DNA from: Gemmata sp.
GTDB lineage: Bacteria > Planctomycetota > Planctomycetia > Gemmatales > Gemmataceae
NCBI GenBank assembly: GCA_025055115.1
Contig: JANWYJ010000056.1
Coordinates: forward strand, 1-64,000
Direction of reading: 5' to 3'
DNA: 64,000 bases
The position numbers and the translations under genes are program-made. Of the stretch, positions 17,618 through 27,017 are shown piece by piece. A model generated the notes under the pieces. It saw only the letters and a program-made list of their open reading frames with translations. It did not search any database and was not told the DNA's origin. Numbering within the stretch: the first letter of the stretch is position 1; each line of letters starts with the position of its first letter.

Positions 17618-19090
17618 ATGCACCCGATCGCGGAATACTGGCAGCAATCCCGGCGCGATTTCCTCACCACCACGGCCAACGGGGTGGGCCTGTTGGCGTT
17701 AGCGTCGCTTCTCCAAAGTGATGGGCTACTCCGCGCCGCCGACGAACCCGCCTCTGGTCGCCGGCAACCGCACTTCCCCCCCAAAGCCAAGAATTGCATC
17801 TGCATTTACCTCGAAGGGGCACCGTCGCAGATCGACCTGTTCGACCCCAAGCCCAAACTCAACGAACTGCACGGCCAGAAACTGCCCGAGTCGCTCACGA
17901 AAAACGTCCGCTTTGCCTTCATCCAAAAAGAAACCGCCACCATTCTCGGCTGCCCGCGGAAATTCACCCGCCACGGCCAATGTGGCATGGAACTCTCCGA
18001 CTTATTACCACACCTGGGGACCGTGGCCGACGACATCTGCCTGATCCGGTCGATGCACACCGAGGCGTTCAACCATCACCCCGGTCAGTTGCTGATGAAT
18101 ACCGGTAGCACGATGTTTGGCCGGCCGAGTATGGGCAGTTGGCTCACCTATGGTTTGGGCAGTGAGTCGAAGAACTTGCCGGGCTATGTGGTGCTTACGG
18201 CCGGGCGGGGAACCAGCGGCGGGACATCGAACTGGAGTAGCGGGTTTTTGCCCAGTTCCTACGCCGGAGTGCTGTTCCGCAATAGTGGCGATCCGGTGCT
18301 CAACCTCAGTAATCCCGCGGGGCTATCGCAGGCGATGCAAACCGCCACCATTGAAGCCGTCCGCGACCTCAACGGCATCCGCCACGCCACCATTGGCGAC
18401 CCTGAGATCCAATCGCGCATCGCGGCCTATGAACTGGCCTACAAAATGCAAAGTGCCGCCCCGGAACTGATCGACCTGTCCCAAGAGGACAAGAAAACCC
18501 TCGACGCCTACGGCATCGACCGCCCCGAACCCGACATCAAAGCCCACCGCGGCGGCGGCAAAGGTCAGTTCCGCGCCTTCGCCACCAACTGCTTGCTGGC
18601 CCGCCGGCTCGTCGAACGCGGTGTTCGCTTCGTCTCACTCTTCCATGCCTCGTGGGATCACCACTCCAACCTCGATGTCGAACTGCCGCACAACTGCCTG
18701 ATGGCCGATCAACCAGTGGCCGCTCTCATCAAGGATTTGAAACAGCGTGGACTACTCGACGAAACCCTGGTCTTGTGGCTGAGCGAATTTGGCCGCACGC
18801 CCTTGGGTGAAAACCGCAATGGCAGCCCCAACGTCACCGGTCGCGATCATCACCCCTTCTGCTTCTCGATCTGGGCCGCCGGCGGTGGCATCAAAGGCGG
18901 ACAAGTCATCGGCAAGACCGACGAAATCGGCTGGGGTATCGAAGAAGACCCCATCCACATCAATGACCTCCACGCCACCATCCTCCATCTGTTTGGCCTC
19001 GACCACACAAAGCTGACGTACAGATTCCAAGGCCGCGACTTCCGCCTGACCGATGTCGGCGGCCAGGTCGTCAAGAAAATGCTGGCCTAA
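17618..19090 (+). CDS. DUF1501 protein (sulfatase-like fold), Tat-exported
   Basis: A 490-residue protein with a twin-arginine signal (SRRDFLTTTANGVGLLAL, residues 11-28), so it should be exported folded. The body matches DUF1501, an alkaline-phosphatase/sulfatase-like family: CIYLEGAPSQIDLFDPKP, later SLFHASWDHHSN, VLWLSEFGRTPLGE, and the metal-site-like GRDHHPFCFSIWAAGGGIKGG. It starts 4 bases after the PSCyt1 gene, so both are surely one operon. This pair is widespread in planctomycetes and is thought to act together on an extracellular substrate that is not known. Confidence 0.92.
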   Translation: MHPIAEYWQQSRRDFLTTTANGVGLLALASLLQSDGLLRAADEPASGRRQPHFPPKAKNCICIYLEGAPSQIDLFDPKPKLNELHGQKLPESLTKNVRFAFIQKETATILGCPRKFTRHGQCGMELSDLLPHLGTVADDICLIRSMHTEAFNHHPGQLLMNTGSTMFGRPSMGSWLTYGLGSESKNLPGYVVLTAGRGTSGGTSNWSSGFLPSSYAGVLFRNSGDPVLNLSNPAGLSQAMQTATIEAVRDLNGIRHATIGDPEIQSRIAAYELAYKMQSAAPELIDLSQEDKKTLDAYGIDRPEPDIKAHRGGGKGQFRAFATNCLLARRLVERGVRFVSLFHASWDHHSNLDVELPHNCLMADQPVAALIKDLKQRGLLDETLVLWLSEFGRTPLGENRNGSPNVTGRDHHPFCFSIWAAGGGIKGGQVIGKTDEIGWGIEEDPIHINDLHATILHLFGLDHTKLTYRFQGRDFRLTDVGGQVVKKMLA

Positions 19091-19521
19091 AGGCCCCAAC
19101 CCTCGCCAACAGGCAGCCACCTGTGGCAGAACAATCCCCTCCCGACCATCCCAAGTTACCGACAGCGGGCACACACACCGGCCCGCGTTCTAGACCAGAC
19201 AGCCGTTGTTTTGCGCCACGACCACACGTCGCCAATAGCGGGCGCAGGCACATCCGCGTGGCGACCACCTGGCCCCAATGGCGACTTTTGTCGTGTGGAT
19301 GCTGCGGGCGAACACACACCCACGTGGCGACCACCTGGCCCCAATGGCGACTTCTGTCGAGTGACGAGGGCGTGCCAATAGGGGGAAAGTGGTGAAAATA
19401 GGATATGTATTCGTATGTTCAGATAAGGCCAGTACTTCGGCGCGACATTCACACATTCGCCGACCTTCTCCGGGGAACATTGCGCCCACAGCCGATATCC
19501 GCGCCGCGGGAGTTAGACGAA
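19091..19521. other. Convergent intergenic region, no gene
   Basis: About 430 bases between the DUF1501 stop and the stop of the leftward amidase gene. It contains the 37-base direct repeat listed separately. No open frame has a start signal or protein-like composition. No strong terminator with a T-run was found. Confidence 0.5.
19257..19359. repeat. 37-base direct repeat between convergent genes
   Basis: Bases 19257-19293 and 19323-19359 are identical except for one T/C change (offset 66). The unit begins CGTGGCGACCACCTGGCCCC. It overlaps neither neighbouring gene. Confidence 0.9.
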
Positions 19522-21195
19522 CTAGCGCGGTTGCGGATCATCTTTCTTCTCAACGATCCAGGTGTCTTGCGGGGGGCGTTTGCGGTGGTGTCCGGTGGCG
19601 TCTTGGTAGGCTTGGGCGACTGTCAGTAGTGTGCTTTCGTCGAAGAGCCGACCGGTGAATGTGAGTGATGTCGGTGTGCGGCCGCGAAAACCGTTGGGTA
19701 GGCAGATGGTGGGATGCCCCGTGAGATTGGTAATCGCCAGATCGGCCCCGCCAACGTACATATCGACTTGCTCCATCACTTGGGCCATTTTGTGCATCAG
19801 TTGCGTGCGCGCCCGTTGCGCGGTGAGATAATCCACCGCCGTAATGAACCGACCGCGGCGGAAGGTTGGCCCCCACAGGCCGATCCCCTCTTTCACCCCG
19901 GCGCGGGTGATGTCGTCGAAGGCCGTTGCGGCTTCGACATCAAGAATCAGCCCGATGAGGGCATTGGCGGTGGCACGTGGGAGAGTGATGGGGACAAGCC
20001 GGACGCCCAGATCGGTCAGCACTTGGCGGTCGTTGGCGGAAATGGCCGCATCTTCGACAACACCGACGCGCAGTTCCTTGAAGTTCACCTTCACCGGCCA
20101 ATGGAACGGTCGGTCTTGGGTGGTGGCATCGTGGCGATCGAAGCCGTGGATCGCTGCCAACACCAGCGCACAATCGGCCACACTGCGGCACATCGGACCG
20201 ATTTTGTCGAGGGTCCAACTGAGTGGCATGCAACCATGACGGCTGACACGGCCAAACGTGGGACGTAGCCCCGTGACGCCACAGCGGCTGCTGGGCGAAA
20301 TGATACTGCCATGGGTTTCGCTGCCCAGTCCGAAGCCGACCAGCCCCGCGGCCACCGCGCTGGCCGTGCCTGCCGACGACCCACTACTGCCTTGCTGGAT
20401 GTTCCAGGGGTTGCGGGTCATTCCGCCGAACCACACATCCCCCCAGGCCAAGGCACCCAGCGTTGTTTTGGCCAGCAGTACCGCCCCGGCATCGTCGAGC
20501 CGCTGCGCCACGGTGGCTTTCACCTTCAGTTCCTGATCTTTGAAGTGTCCTGCGCCCCAGGTGGTTTTGTAGCCGGGGTAGGCAATCAAATCTTTGGCGG
20601 CCCACGGAATGCCATGCAACGGACCACGATACGCCCCAGCAGCGATGGCTTGGTCCGCGGCTTGCGCTTGTTGCAAGGCGAGTTCTTCGGTGATGGTCAC
20701 TGCGCAGAGCAACGCGGGGTTGTATTTCTTCAAGCGGGCCAGATAGAGTTTGGTCAGTTCGGTGGATGAAATCTTGCGGGTGCGAATTAACTCCGCGAGT
20801 GTGGTCAGAGGGGCGAAGGCCAGCTCGTCGTCGCTTGCGGGTTTCTGCAGGTTTTGGGCAGCCGCCAGTTCGACCTTGCCACGGCCATTGCAGCTGGGTG
20901 CCAGCCACGGCGCCGGATGGAAAGCCAGCGCTGGTGGAACCGCATGGTCCAGTTCCAACTTGTGTAGCGCAGCGATTCGCTGACGATGATTCGTCAGGGC
21001 TGCCGCCACGGTCCGGCGTTCGGCGTCGGTGAGGGTAATGCCAGCGATCCATTCGGCCTGTTGAACCATCTCCGCGGTCACCGTGTCGGTCTTCTCCTGG
21101 GCGGCGCTGGCCGCCAGCGCCCGCTGAAACGGTCCTGTCCCAATACCTAACGCGGACACCACGGCCAGCAACTCCCGACGCGAAGCAGACACCAT
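19522..21195 (-). CDS. Amidase-signature family hydrolase, exported
   Basis: A 557-residue amidase-signature enzyme. The catalytic triad is visible: Lys201 in IPWAAKDLI, cis-Ser273 in GSSGSSAG, and nucleophile Ser297 in GSETHGSIISP (usual form GSDTGGS). The N-terminus SASRRELLAVVSALGIG is a Tat-type signal, so the enzyme is probably periplasmic. A ~125-residue helical region precedes the catalytic core, longer than in GatA, so this is not the tRNA amidotransferase subunit. The substrate, an amide or carbamoyl ester, is unknown. The ATG at 21195 was chosen because it gives the Tat signal; further upstream codons do not look coding. It stands alone. Confidence 0.9.
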   Translation of the reverse strand: MVSASRRELLAVVSALGIGTGPFQRALAASAAQEKTDTVTAEMVQQAEWIAGITLTDAERRTVAAALTNHRQRIAALHKLELDHAVPPALAFHPAPWLAPSCNGRGKVELAAAQNLQKPASDDELAFAPLTTLAELIRTRKISSTELTKLYLARLKKYNPALLCAVTITEELALQQAQAADQAIAAGAYRGPLHGIPWAAKDLIAYPGYKTTWGAGHFKDQELKVKATVAQRLDDAGAVLLAKTTLGALAWGDVWFGGMTRNPWNIQQGSSGSSAGTASAVAAGLVGFGLGSETHGSIISPSSRCGVTGLRPTFGRVSRHGCMPLSWTLDKIGPMCRSVADCALVLAAIHGFDRHDATTQDRPFHWPVKVNFKELRVGVVEDAAISANDRQVLTDLGVRLVPITLPRATANALIGLILDVEAATAFDDITRAGVKEGIGLWGPTFRRGRFITAVDYLTAQRARTQLMHKMAQVMEQVDMYVGGADLAITNLTGHPTICLPNGFRGRTPTSLTFTGRLFDESTLLTVAQAYQDATGHHRKRPPQDTWIVEKKDDPQPR

Positions 21196-21327
21196 CGGTA
21201 AACCCTTTCTGATGGCTGGACGAGAAAACATCCCGTATTGGTTCGGCGGCCATTGTATGAGAAAAGGAGCTTCGTTGGCACACACGGGCAGCGTCGTCGA
21301 TGGGTCGTGTGGCCGGAGACCGAGGCT

Positions 21328-22269
21328 TCAGAAATCGTTGGCGACGACTTCGCCGGCGGCGCGCGTGCAGAGGGCGGCGAAGATGGTCAGTGGGAGCGAT
21401 TCGCGGAGGAAGCGCACGCTGCCATCCGCGAACACCGCGTGGATTCCGCCGGGATGGAAGGAATAGGGTTCGTTATCATTTTTGCGGTTCATCGGTGCGG
21501 CACAATCGCGGCCACAACCTTCCCGCTGTCCGTCGGCGCTGGCCCCATCGAGGCTGAAGGGTCCTTCACTATCCGCCCAACCGATGCCTTGATCGTTACT
21601 CAACTCCGGATGTGCTGTACGATTTCGGTACACCCGTGGTCGACCGGCGGCTTCCAACACCATGATGGTCGATGCGGTTCCGTCGCTGATGTCGAGTATG
21701 CGGACGCGCGAATCGCGATGCAGGACGGCGAAACGGTTGGTGCTGTTGTAAAGCGCACTGGCCAGGTGCGGATTGAGGGAGGCCGGTTGCACCCCCATGA
21801 TCGCTTCGTAATCCGTGGGGGCCAGCGGATTGGAGAAAGTCATCGCGGGGCGTGGCGGTTTGGCGATGGCCGTCAGCACTTCGGGACGGGCGGGCACCGC
21901 CGGGCACTGGTACACCTTCACAGGCACTGCCGCCGCGACCGGATTGGTGCCTTCCCACCAGTTGGCGTGAAAGTCGTAGAGCTTTTTCAGATTCTCTTGC
22001 TCGATGTAGGGCAGTGTCAGTGGCCGCCAGCCGATGAACTTGCCCGCGGGGTTGCCCGGCCCGGCCGTGGTGTAGCCCGAGGGCGGAAAGGCATTGTTGG
22101 CATCGTGAAAACCGTGCAACGCCAAACCGAGCTGCTTGAGGTTGTTCTGGCAATGGGCCCGCGTCGCGGCATCACGCACTTTCTGCACCGCCGGCAACAG
22201 CAAACCCACAAGAATAGCGAGAATCGCCAGCACCACCAACAGTTCGATCAGCGTAAAACCGCGATGCAT
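21328..22269 (-). CDS. DUF1559 prepilin-like protein (H-X9-DG)
   Basis: A 313-residue protein with a type IV prepilin leader ([20 protein letters not shown]): cleavage after Gly4 would expose Phe1, with Glu at position 5 of the mature protein. DUF1559 follows, ending in the H-X9-DG segment [18 protein letters not shown]. These proteins are very numerous in planctomycetes and are thought to be pseudopilin-like surface or secretion components; a specific role is unknown. The start is fixed by the prepilin motif. A paralogue lies 265 bases upstream on the same strand. Confidence 0.93.
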   Translation of the reverse strand: MHRGFTLIELLVVLAILAILVGLLLPAVQKVRDAATRAHCQNNLKQLGLALHGFHDANNAFPPSGYTTAGPGNPAGKFIGWRPLTLPYIEQENLKKLYDFHANWWEGTNPVAAAVPVKVYQCPAVPARPEVLTAIAKPPRPAMTFSNPLAPTDYEAIMGVQPASLNPHLASALYNSTNRFAVLHRDSRVRILDISDGTASTIMVLEAAGRPRVYRNRTAHPELSNDQGIGWADSEGPFSLDGASADGQREGCGRDCAAPMNRKNDNEPYSFHPGGIHAVFADGSVRFLRESLPLTIFAALCTRAAGEVVANDF

Positions 22270-22324
22270 AGGAACCAGAGATTGTGCCCGGAATCGTAGG
22301 AACCAGAGATCGTGTGCGGAGTCG
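22269..22324. repeat. 28-base tandem repeat at the start of a DUF1559 gene
   Basis: Units at 22269-22296 and 22297-22324 begin TAGGAACCAGAGAT and differ at five positions or fewer. The first touches the start codon of the downstream DUF1559 gene, so its untranslated leader has been duplicated. Confidence 0.8.
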
Positions 22325-22534
22325 TGGGCAACGCATGCTAAGATTGTCAGAGAATTACCAGTTCTCGGCAAGAGATTTTCCGGCGTCTTGATGTCGCGGG
22401 TGAAAGGGAGTGTGCCGAAGGGGAACCTATTGTTGAGTGCGAGGGTCGGTGGATGGGAGGGTTCAGCCATAGGCCGACGGGATCGTTCCCGCCGGCCTGT
22501 GCGGTCCGCAGTTGGCGAAGAAGCCGCGGCCGTC

Positions 22535-23449
22535 TTAGAAATCACCCGGGATGTCGCCGTAGTCGCGGGTCGAAAGGGCGGCGTAGGTGGCGGCCGAGAC
22601 AGTTTGCCGGATGAACCGCACAGAACCATCGGCCATACACACATTGATACCACCCGAGTGGAAGCTGTACGGTTCGCTGTAGTTGTTGCAATTCATAATG
22701 CAGGTGGCCCCGGCGGCGGCGGTGATACTTCCGCCGTTGATCGCCCCAGTGACCGGGTGGCTACCATCCAAGCTGCCCGAAACGCCGTCAGGGTCGGCCC
22801 AGCCACGGCCTTCCGGCAAAACCGCGCCCGTGTTGCGGCCCAGGATGAACGACGCCGGCTGACCCGCATCTTCCGTGATCATGATGGTGTTGGAAGTCCC
22901 ATCAGTGATGGCCAGAATCGGGGTGGGATCGGTGATGTGGATGGCCCCGTTCAGTTCCACCGTCGGGGCATTGGGCAAGCCATTGGCCGCATAAAAACGG
23001 GGGCGAATCCGGTGAAAGATCAGGTAATCGCACGGCCCCAACGCCGGTTCGACCGGAGCCGGACGGACATCCGGAGCCGAGGGGCACTTGAAAACTTTGA
23101 TGGTGTTTTGCGCCAGGGTCACGTTGGCCCCCTGATCCCAGCGGGTATTCATATCGTAGACGCGCGCAATGTTATCTTGTTCGATGTAGGCGAGCACAAT
23201 CGGCGTCCAAGCGCGGAACTTATTACTCGGGACATTCACCCGCGTGGCCGGAAAACGATTGTCGTTGGCGACGGCGTAATTGTGAAACGCCAGGCCCATT
23301 TGCTTCAAATTGTTCTGGCAGGTCATGCGGGCCGCGGCTTCGCGGACCTTTTGGACCGCGGGCAGCAACAACCCGATCAAGATGGCAATAATCGCGATCA
23401 CCACCAACAGTTCAATGAGCGTAAAGGCGCTCCGGCGACAACGAAGCAT
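22535..23449 (-). CDS. DUF1559 prepilin-like protein (H-X9-DG)
   Basis: A 304-residue paralogue of the neighbouring gene. The prepilin leader [19 protein letters not shown] has Ala before Phe instead of the usual Gly. Landmarks shared with the neighbour are the [15 protein letters not shown] segment, [10 protein letters not shown]-like ([15 protein letters not shown]) and the C-terminal [17 protein letters not shown]. The ATG at 23449 has GGGAG 8 bases upstream and is preferred to a TTG two codons earlier. The two genes are in the same direction with a 265-base gap, so they may be separate transcripts. The protein is inferred to be inner-membrane anchored, exposed outside. Confidence 0.93.
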   Translation of the reverse strand: MLRCRRSAFTLIELLVVIAIIAILIGLLLPAVQKVREAAARMTCQNNLKQMGLAFHNYAVANDNRFPATRVNVPSNKFRAWTPIVLAYIEQDNIARVYDMNTRWDQGANVTLAQNTIKVFKCPSAPDVRPAPVEPALGPCDYLIFHRIRPRFYAANGLPNAPTVELNGAIHITDPTPILAITDGTSNTIMITEDAGQPASFILGRNTGAVLPEGRGWADPDGVSGSLDGSHPVTGAINGGSITAAAGATCIMNCNNYSEPYSFHSGGINVCMADGSVRFIRQTVSAATYAALSTRDYGDIPGDF

Positions 23450-23585
23450 AGCCAAACTCCCGAGGGGTCGAGGTCAAACAGAAGAACGTTGTAGAAAAGA
23501 GCCAGGAAGTGTGTGTGAAGCTCGTGTCAGTTTTTGATTAATTAACGGAGTTGTAACGATGTAGAAATGATGAATTTCGCGGAGT

Positions 23586-23631
23586 GGTTGCACACCCCCT
23601 TGGCGGTTGCACACCCCCTTGGCGGTTGCTC
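23586..23631. repeat. 19-base tandem repeat between DUF1559 and Maf genes
   Basis: GGTTGCACACCCCCTTGGC occurs at 23586-23604 and again, identical, at 23605-23623, with a third partial copy beginning at 23624. It sits downstream of the maf stop, which lies at 23676 on the minus strand. Confidence 0.85.
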
Positions 23632-23675
23632 ATTGTGGCGTGTTTGCGCGCATTTCTGGGGTTGGCGAACCGCCG

Positions 23676-24269
23676 CTAGTGGATTTGCGCCAGCCACGCC
23701 AAGGCTTTCGCCAGGGATTCCATCGGCAAACCCACGACATTGCTCACGCTGCCTTCTTCCACCGTCAGGTAGGGGTCGTGGGGAATTTCGATGGCATAGG
23801 CTCCGCTGCAACCCTCCCATTTGCGGGTGTGCAGGTAGGCGTCGATGTCGGCTTCGCGGAGGGGTTTCATGCGCACGAGGCTGCGTTCTTGCCAGCACAA
23901 TTGCCAATCGCCGGGTCGCCGCCACAGGCAGACTCCGGTCCACAGTTCGTGAACAGTACCTGCGAGGGAGCGAATGATTCGTCGGGCATCGGCTTCATCT
24001 GTGGGTTTGCCGATGACCTGACCATTGAGCCAGCCCACGGTATCGGCCGCGATGATGACGCCGTCGGCCACGCGGGGGGCTACCGCGGCGGCTTTGAGCC
24101 AGGCCAATTCGCTGACGTAGTGGCGGCAGTCGCCCAAGCGGGCTTCGGTGGGTTCATCAATATTCGACGGTTGCACTTCAAACGTATAACCCGCTTGTTC
24201 CATCAGCCAGCGGCGGCCCGATGAGTGGCTTGCGAGGATCAGGCGGAACGGGAGTTGTGCAGGGTCCAT
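23676..24269 (-). CDS. maf: Maf-like nucleoside triphosphate pyrophosphatase
   Basis: A 197-residue protein of the Maf/HAM1 fold, which hydrolyses non-canonical or modified NTPs. The family landmarks are the N-terminal LILASHSSGRRWLM, the SNIDEP segment, IIAADTVGWLNGQVIGKP with the key Asp, and a C-terminal VVGLPMESL. The N-terminal motif usually reads S-x-S-P-R-R; here Gly replaces Pro, a divergence that might affect nucleotide binding. Its start (ATG 24269) lies 31 bases inside the upstream glycosyltransferase gene, so translation is probably coupled. Confidence 0.9.
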   Translation of the reverse strand: MDPAQLPFRLILASHSSGRRWLMEQAGYTFEVQPSNIDEPTEARLGDCRHYVSELAWLKAAAVAPRVADGVIIAADTVGWLNGQVIGKPTDEADARRIIRSLAGTVHELWTGVCLWRRPGDWQLCWQERSLVRMKPLREADIDAYLHTRKWEGCSGAYAIEIPHDPYLTVEEGSVSNVVGLPMESLAKALAWLAQIH

Positions 24270-25300
24270 GTGTGCAGGGTCTCGGCAAGAAGCGGCCAGA
24301 GCCGGTCGGCGGTCAGTTCCGGCATGCAGATCATTGTATTGCATGTTTTGAGATAACTGCCGGCGCAGGGGACGGTCGTTTCTATGCATCGGGCCGTGGC
24401 TGTGTACGGCCCGTGGTAAGCAATACGTGTACACAGATAGGGGGCCACACAGGGTTTGCCCAAAGCTGCCGCCAGATGGAGCGGGCCGGTGTCGTTGGCG
24501 AGCATGACATCGGCGCAGGCCAGCAGAGCTGCCAATTGCGGCAGTGAGGTGCGTCCGGTGAAGTCTAAGGCCGGACCGCGCAGGGACGCGAGCACCGCTT
24601 GCGTGTTCGGAGTGTCGTCGCAGGAACCGACGAAGAAACATCCAGCACCGAAGTGCGTGTGGGCGTGTTGCAAGACTGCGGCAAAGTGCGCAGGGGGCCA
24701 GCGTTTCGTCGGCCATTTCGCGCCCACAGCGACAGCGATCACCGGCTTGGGCAACCCTGCTAGTTTCTGGAGGGCCGAAGCGAGCGCGTCCGGTGGGAGG
24801 GGGATCCGGAAGACTTTCGGTAGATGCCCCACACCGAAGGCTTCCGCGACGCGCCACATCCGTTCGACGGCGTGGGCTTCCGTGCGTGCTGGTGCGTCGA
24901 GCTTGTGGGTATAGAAGTAACGGCTGCCTTCGCGGGCAGTTCTGAAACCGACACGCACCGGGGCACCGCTGGCCCAGGCCATCAGCCCGCTGCGCAGCAG
25001 GCCTTGCAGGTCGATGACCAGATCGAAGCGACGGCGGCGGAGTTCCGTGGCGAAGGCGACGCTTGTGGTCAAGGCCCCGCGGAGGCTCGTCAAGGCCCCG
25101 CGATCGAAGGGGAGGGTGTCGGTCAGGTCGGGGTGGCCGGCCAGCAGCGGTTCATAGGCGCGATTGACTATCCATGTGATGCGCGCGGTCGGATAGCGGC
25201 TGCGCAATGCGGTCAATACCGGGAGGGCGTGAATAATATCGCCCAGGGCACTGGGTTTGATGATGGCGATGCGGCAGGCCGCCAGCCGGTCAAGGGCCAT
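24239..25300 (-). CDS. Glycosyltransferase family 9 (heptosyltransferase-like)
   Basis: A 353-residue glycosyltransferase of the lipopolysaccharide heptosyltransferase type. The N-terminal RIAIIKPSALGDIIHALPVL is the family signature, and the C-terminal half has the donor-binding segment ADVMLANDTGPLHLAAALGKP. Such enzymes add heptose or a related sugar to the LPS inner core at the cytoplasmic membrane, so this gene supports an LPS-bearing outer membrane together with lpxC in this window. The ATG at 25300 has AAAGGA 5-6 bases upstream; ATG 25306 is also possible. It overlaps maf by 31 bases. Confidence 0.9.
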   Translation of the reverse strand: MALDRLAACRIAIIKPSALGDIIHALPVLTALRSRYPTARITWIVNRAYEPLLAGHPDLTDTLPFDRGALTSLRGALTTSVAFATELRRRRFDLVIDLQGLLRSGLMAWASGAPVRVGFRTAREGSRYFYTHKLDAPARTEAHAVERMWRVAEAFGVGHLPKVFRIPLPPDALASALQKLAGLPKPVIAVAVGAKWPTKRWPPAHFAAVLQHAHTHFGAGCFFVGSCDDTPNTQAVLASLRGPALDFTGRTSLPQLAALLACADVMLANDTGPLHLAAALGKPCVAPYLCTRIAYHGPYTATARCIETTVPCAGSYLKTCNTMICMPELTADRLWPLLAETLHTWTLHNSRSA

Positions 25301-25458
25301 GGGCATCCTTTCGGGTCAAAGGCGGGTTCCCATCACCGCGGCTGATACGGACATCGTGGTGCTTCGGAACCTTGTCGATCCTATTGTTGGCGAAGCCGAA
25401 ATCCGATCACTGCGGCTGGGGAGTTTATCCGCAGCCTGGCCGCGTCTGTGAGCTTTTG

Positions 25459-26787
25459 TTAACAAGTCCGGGCTGGATCGGCCGTTGGGGCGGCAGAATG
25501 GGGTTGCCCGATGCGAGCGACCAAAGCTACCACCACCACCAGCGTGACCACAGCCGCAATGTAGGGCAGTGTGCGCGAAGCCTCGGCTTGGAACAAGACC
25601 GATCCGAGGAACGGGCCGAGAATCCGCCCCAATGAGGCAAACGCTTGGTTGACCCCCAATACTTCGCCCTGCCGCGCTGGGTCAGCCCGCTTCGAGACCA
25701 GCGCCGACACCGAGGGATTGGTGAACGCGAAACCGCTCACACTCAGGGCCGCGGCTCCATAGAAGAGCGCTTTCAGGCCACCGTCGACCGAATCACGCGG
25801 AGACGATGTCAGATAGGCGATCACCCCGATGCAACCCAGACCGAGAATCATCATCGCCACGCCGCGGGCCAAGAGCTTCAGCTCCGCGTGTTTCTTGGCC
25901 AAAGGCCGGTAGACCCCACCGGCGACCATCAACACCGCGCCGACGAAGGCGAACACGAGGAAGTTGTCGTCGTCACTCATCCCAAAAGCCGATTGGGTGA
26001 ACAACGCCAGGGTGGCCTCGAAATTCGCGAAGGCGAAAATAGCCAGGAAGTAGATGAGGATCAACACACCGACGGTTGGCATCTTCAGCACGGCGAGGGT
26101 TCGAGAAACACTGAAGAAGTCTTTGCCGGCTTGGTAGCCGGGGTTGCGCGTTTCACGAAAAATCGCCACAGCGACCAGTAGCGCGCCCAGCGACAATAGC
26201 GACGCCAGCGCACCAACCCCCCACGGTTGGCGAGCGAATAGCGCCAAACCAAAGTAGGCGATGAGAGGACCCAGAGTGAACCCTGCGCCAAAGGCAATGC
26301 CAATCAGAGCCATGCCGCGCGCCCGCTTGTGCGGCGGGGTGCAATCGGCGATGACAGCCGCGGCCGTGCCCACGCTCGCCCCCGCGATTCCGGCTCCCAC
26401 CCGCGCCAGCAACAGTAGCGCAATCGCAAGGAACCCCTGCTCCGCCGGCAGCGACACAGCCAAGCCGTACAAAGCATAAAAAATGACCGAACCGAGCAAA
26501 CTGATGAGTAATACCGGTTTGCGGCCGATGCGGTCGGAGATACGCCCCCACACCGGGCTAAAGACAAACTGCATCAGCGAGAAAACCGAAAATAAGATAC
26601 CGATGACGGCCCCTTTGGCCTCCGGGGCCAAGCCCAGAACGTTCAGATACGGTTCGGCCTGCCGCGGCATGACCGGCAAGACAATGCCGAAGCCCAACAG
26701 GTCGATAAAGACAACTAGCCAAACGATGGCCAGCGCCGCACGCGGCGGCGGCGGCGGCGCAGACGATTGTTCCCCAGAGAAGCTCAT
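25459..26787 (-). CDS. MFS transporter (TetA-like drug:proton antiporter group)
   Basis: A 442-residue protein with 12 hydrophobic helices. Helix 1 is WLVVFIDLLGFGIVLPVMP, followed by the MFS loop 2-3 signature in GRISDRIGRKPVLLISLLG, and the antiporter-type motif C in LLLLARVGAGIAGASVGTAAAV. These place it near the tetracycline-efflux/multidrug subgroup (DHA1); the cargo is not deducible. The N-terminus has a run of five prolines. ATG 26787 is the only good start. It is followed 158 bases later by the glycosyltransferase gene; no evidence ties them functionally. Confidence 0.9.
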   Translation of the reverse strand: MSFSGEQSSAPPPPPRAALAIVWLVVFIDLLGFGIVLPVMPRQAEPYLNVLGLAPEAKGAVIGILFSVFSLMQFVFSPVWGRISDRIGRKPVLLISLLGSVIFYALYGLAVSLPAEQGFLAIALLLLARVGAGIAGASVGTAAAVIADCTPPHKRARGMALIGIAFGAGFTLGPLIAYFGLALFARQPWGVGALASLLSLGALLVAVAIFRETRNPGYQAGKDFFSVSRTLAVLKMPTVGVLILIYFLAIFAFANFEATLALFTQSAFGMSDDDNFLVFAFVGAVLMVAGGVYRPLAKKHAELKLLARGVAMMILGLGCIGVIAYLTSSPRDSVDGGLKALFYGAAALSVSGFAFTNPSVSALVSKRADPARQGEVLGVNQAFASLGRILGPFLGSVLFQAEASRTLPYIAAVVTLVVVVALVARIGQPHSAAPTADPARTC

Positions 26788-27017
26788 GTCATGAGCTTAC
26801 GTTTTCCCGCCACAACCGCATAGTCTCGCGGCTGTGGTTCCCACGCGGTCGTTCGCCACACGGTTGGACCTTGGCCGAACTCTCATTTCTTTCTGCTTGA
26901 ATCTGGCCAGCGGCGCTAGATGATGCTTCTTGGGGCGTTGACAGGCGCCCCAGTTCGCCTTCCCTGATGCTCCAGGACCGCGTGACGCGGCGGAGCGCCT
27001 GTATGTGAGGAACTGCA

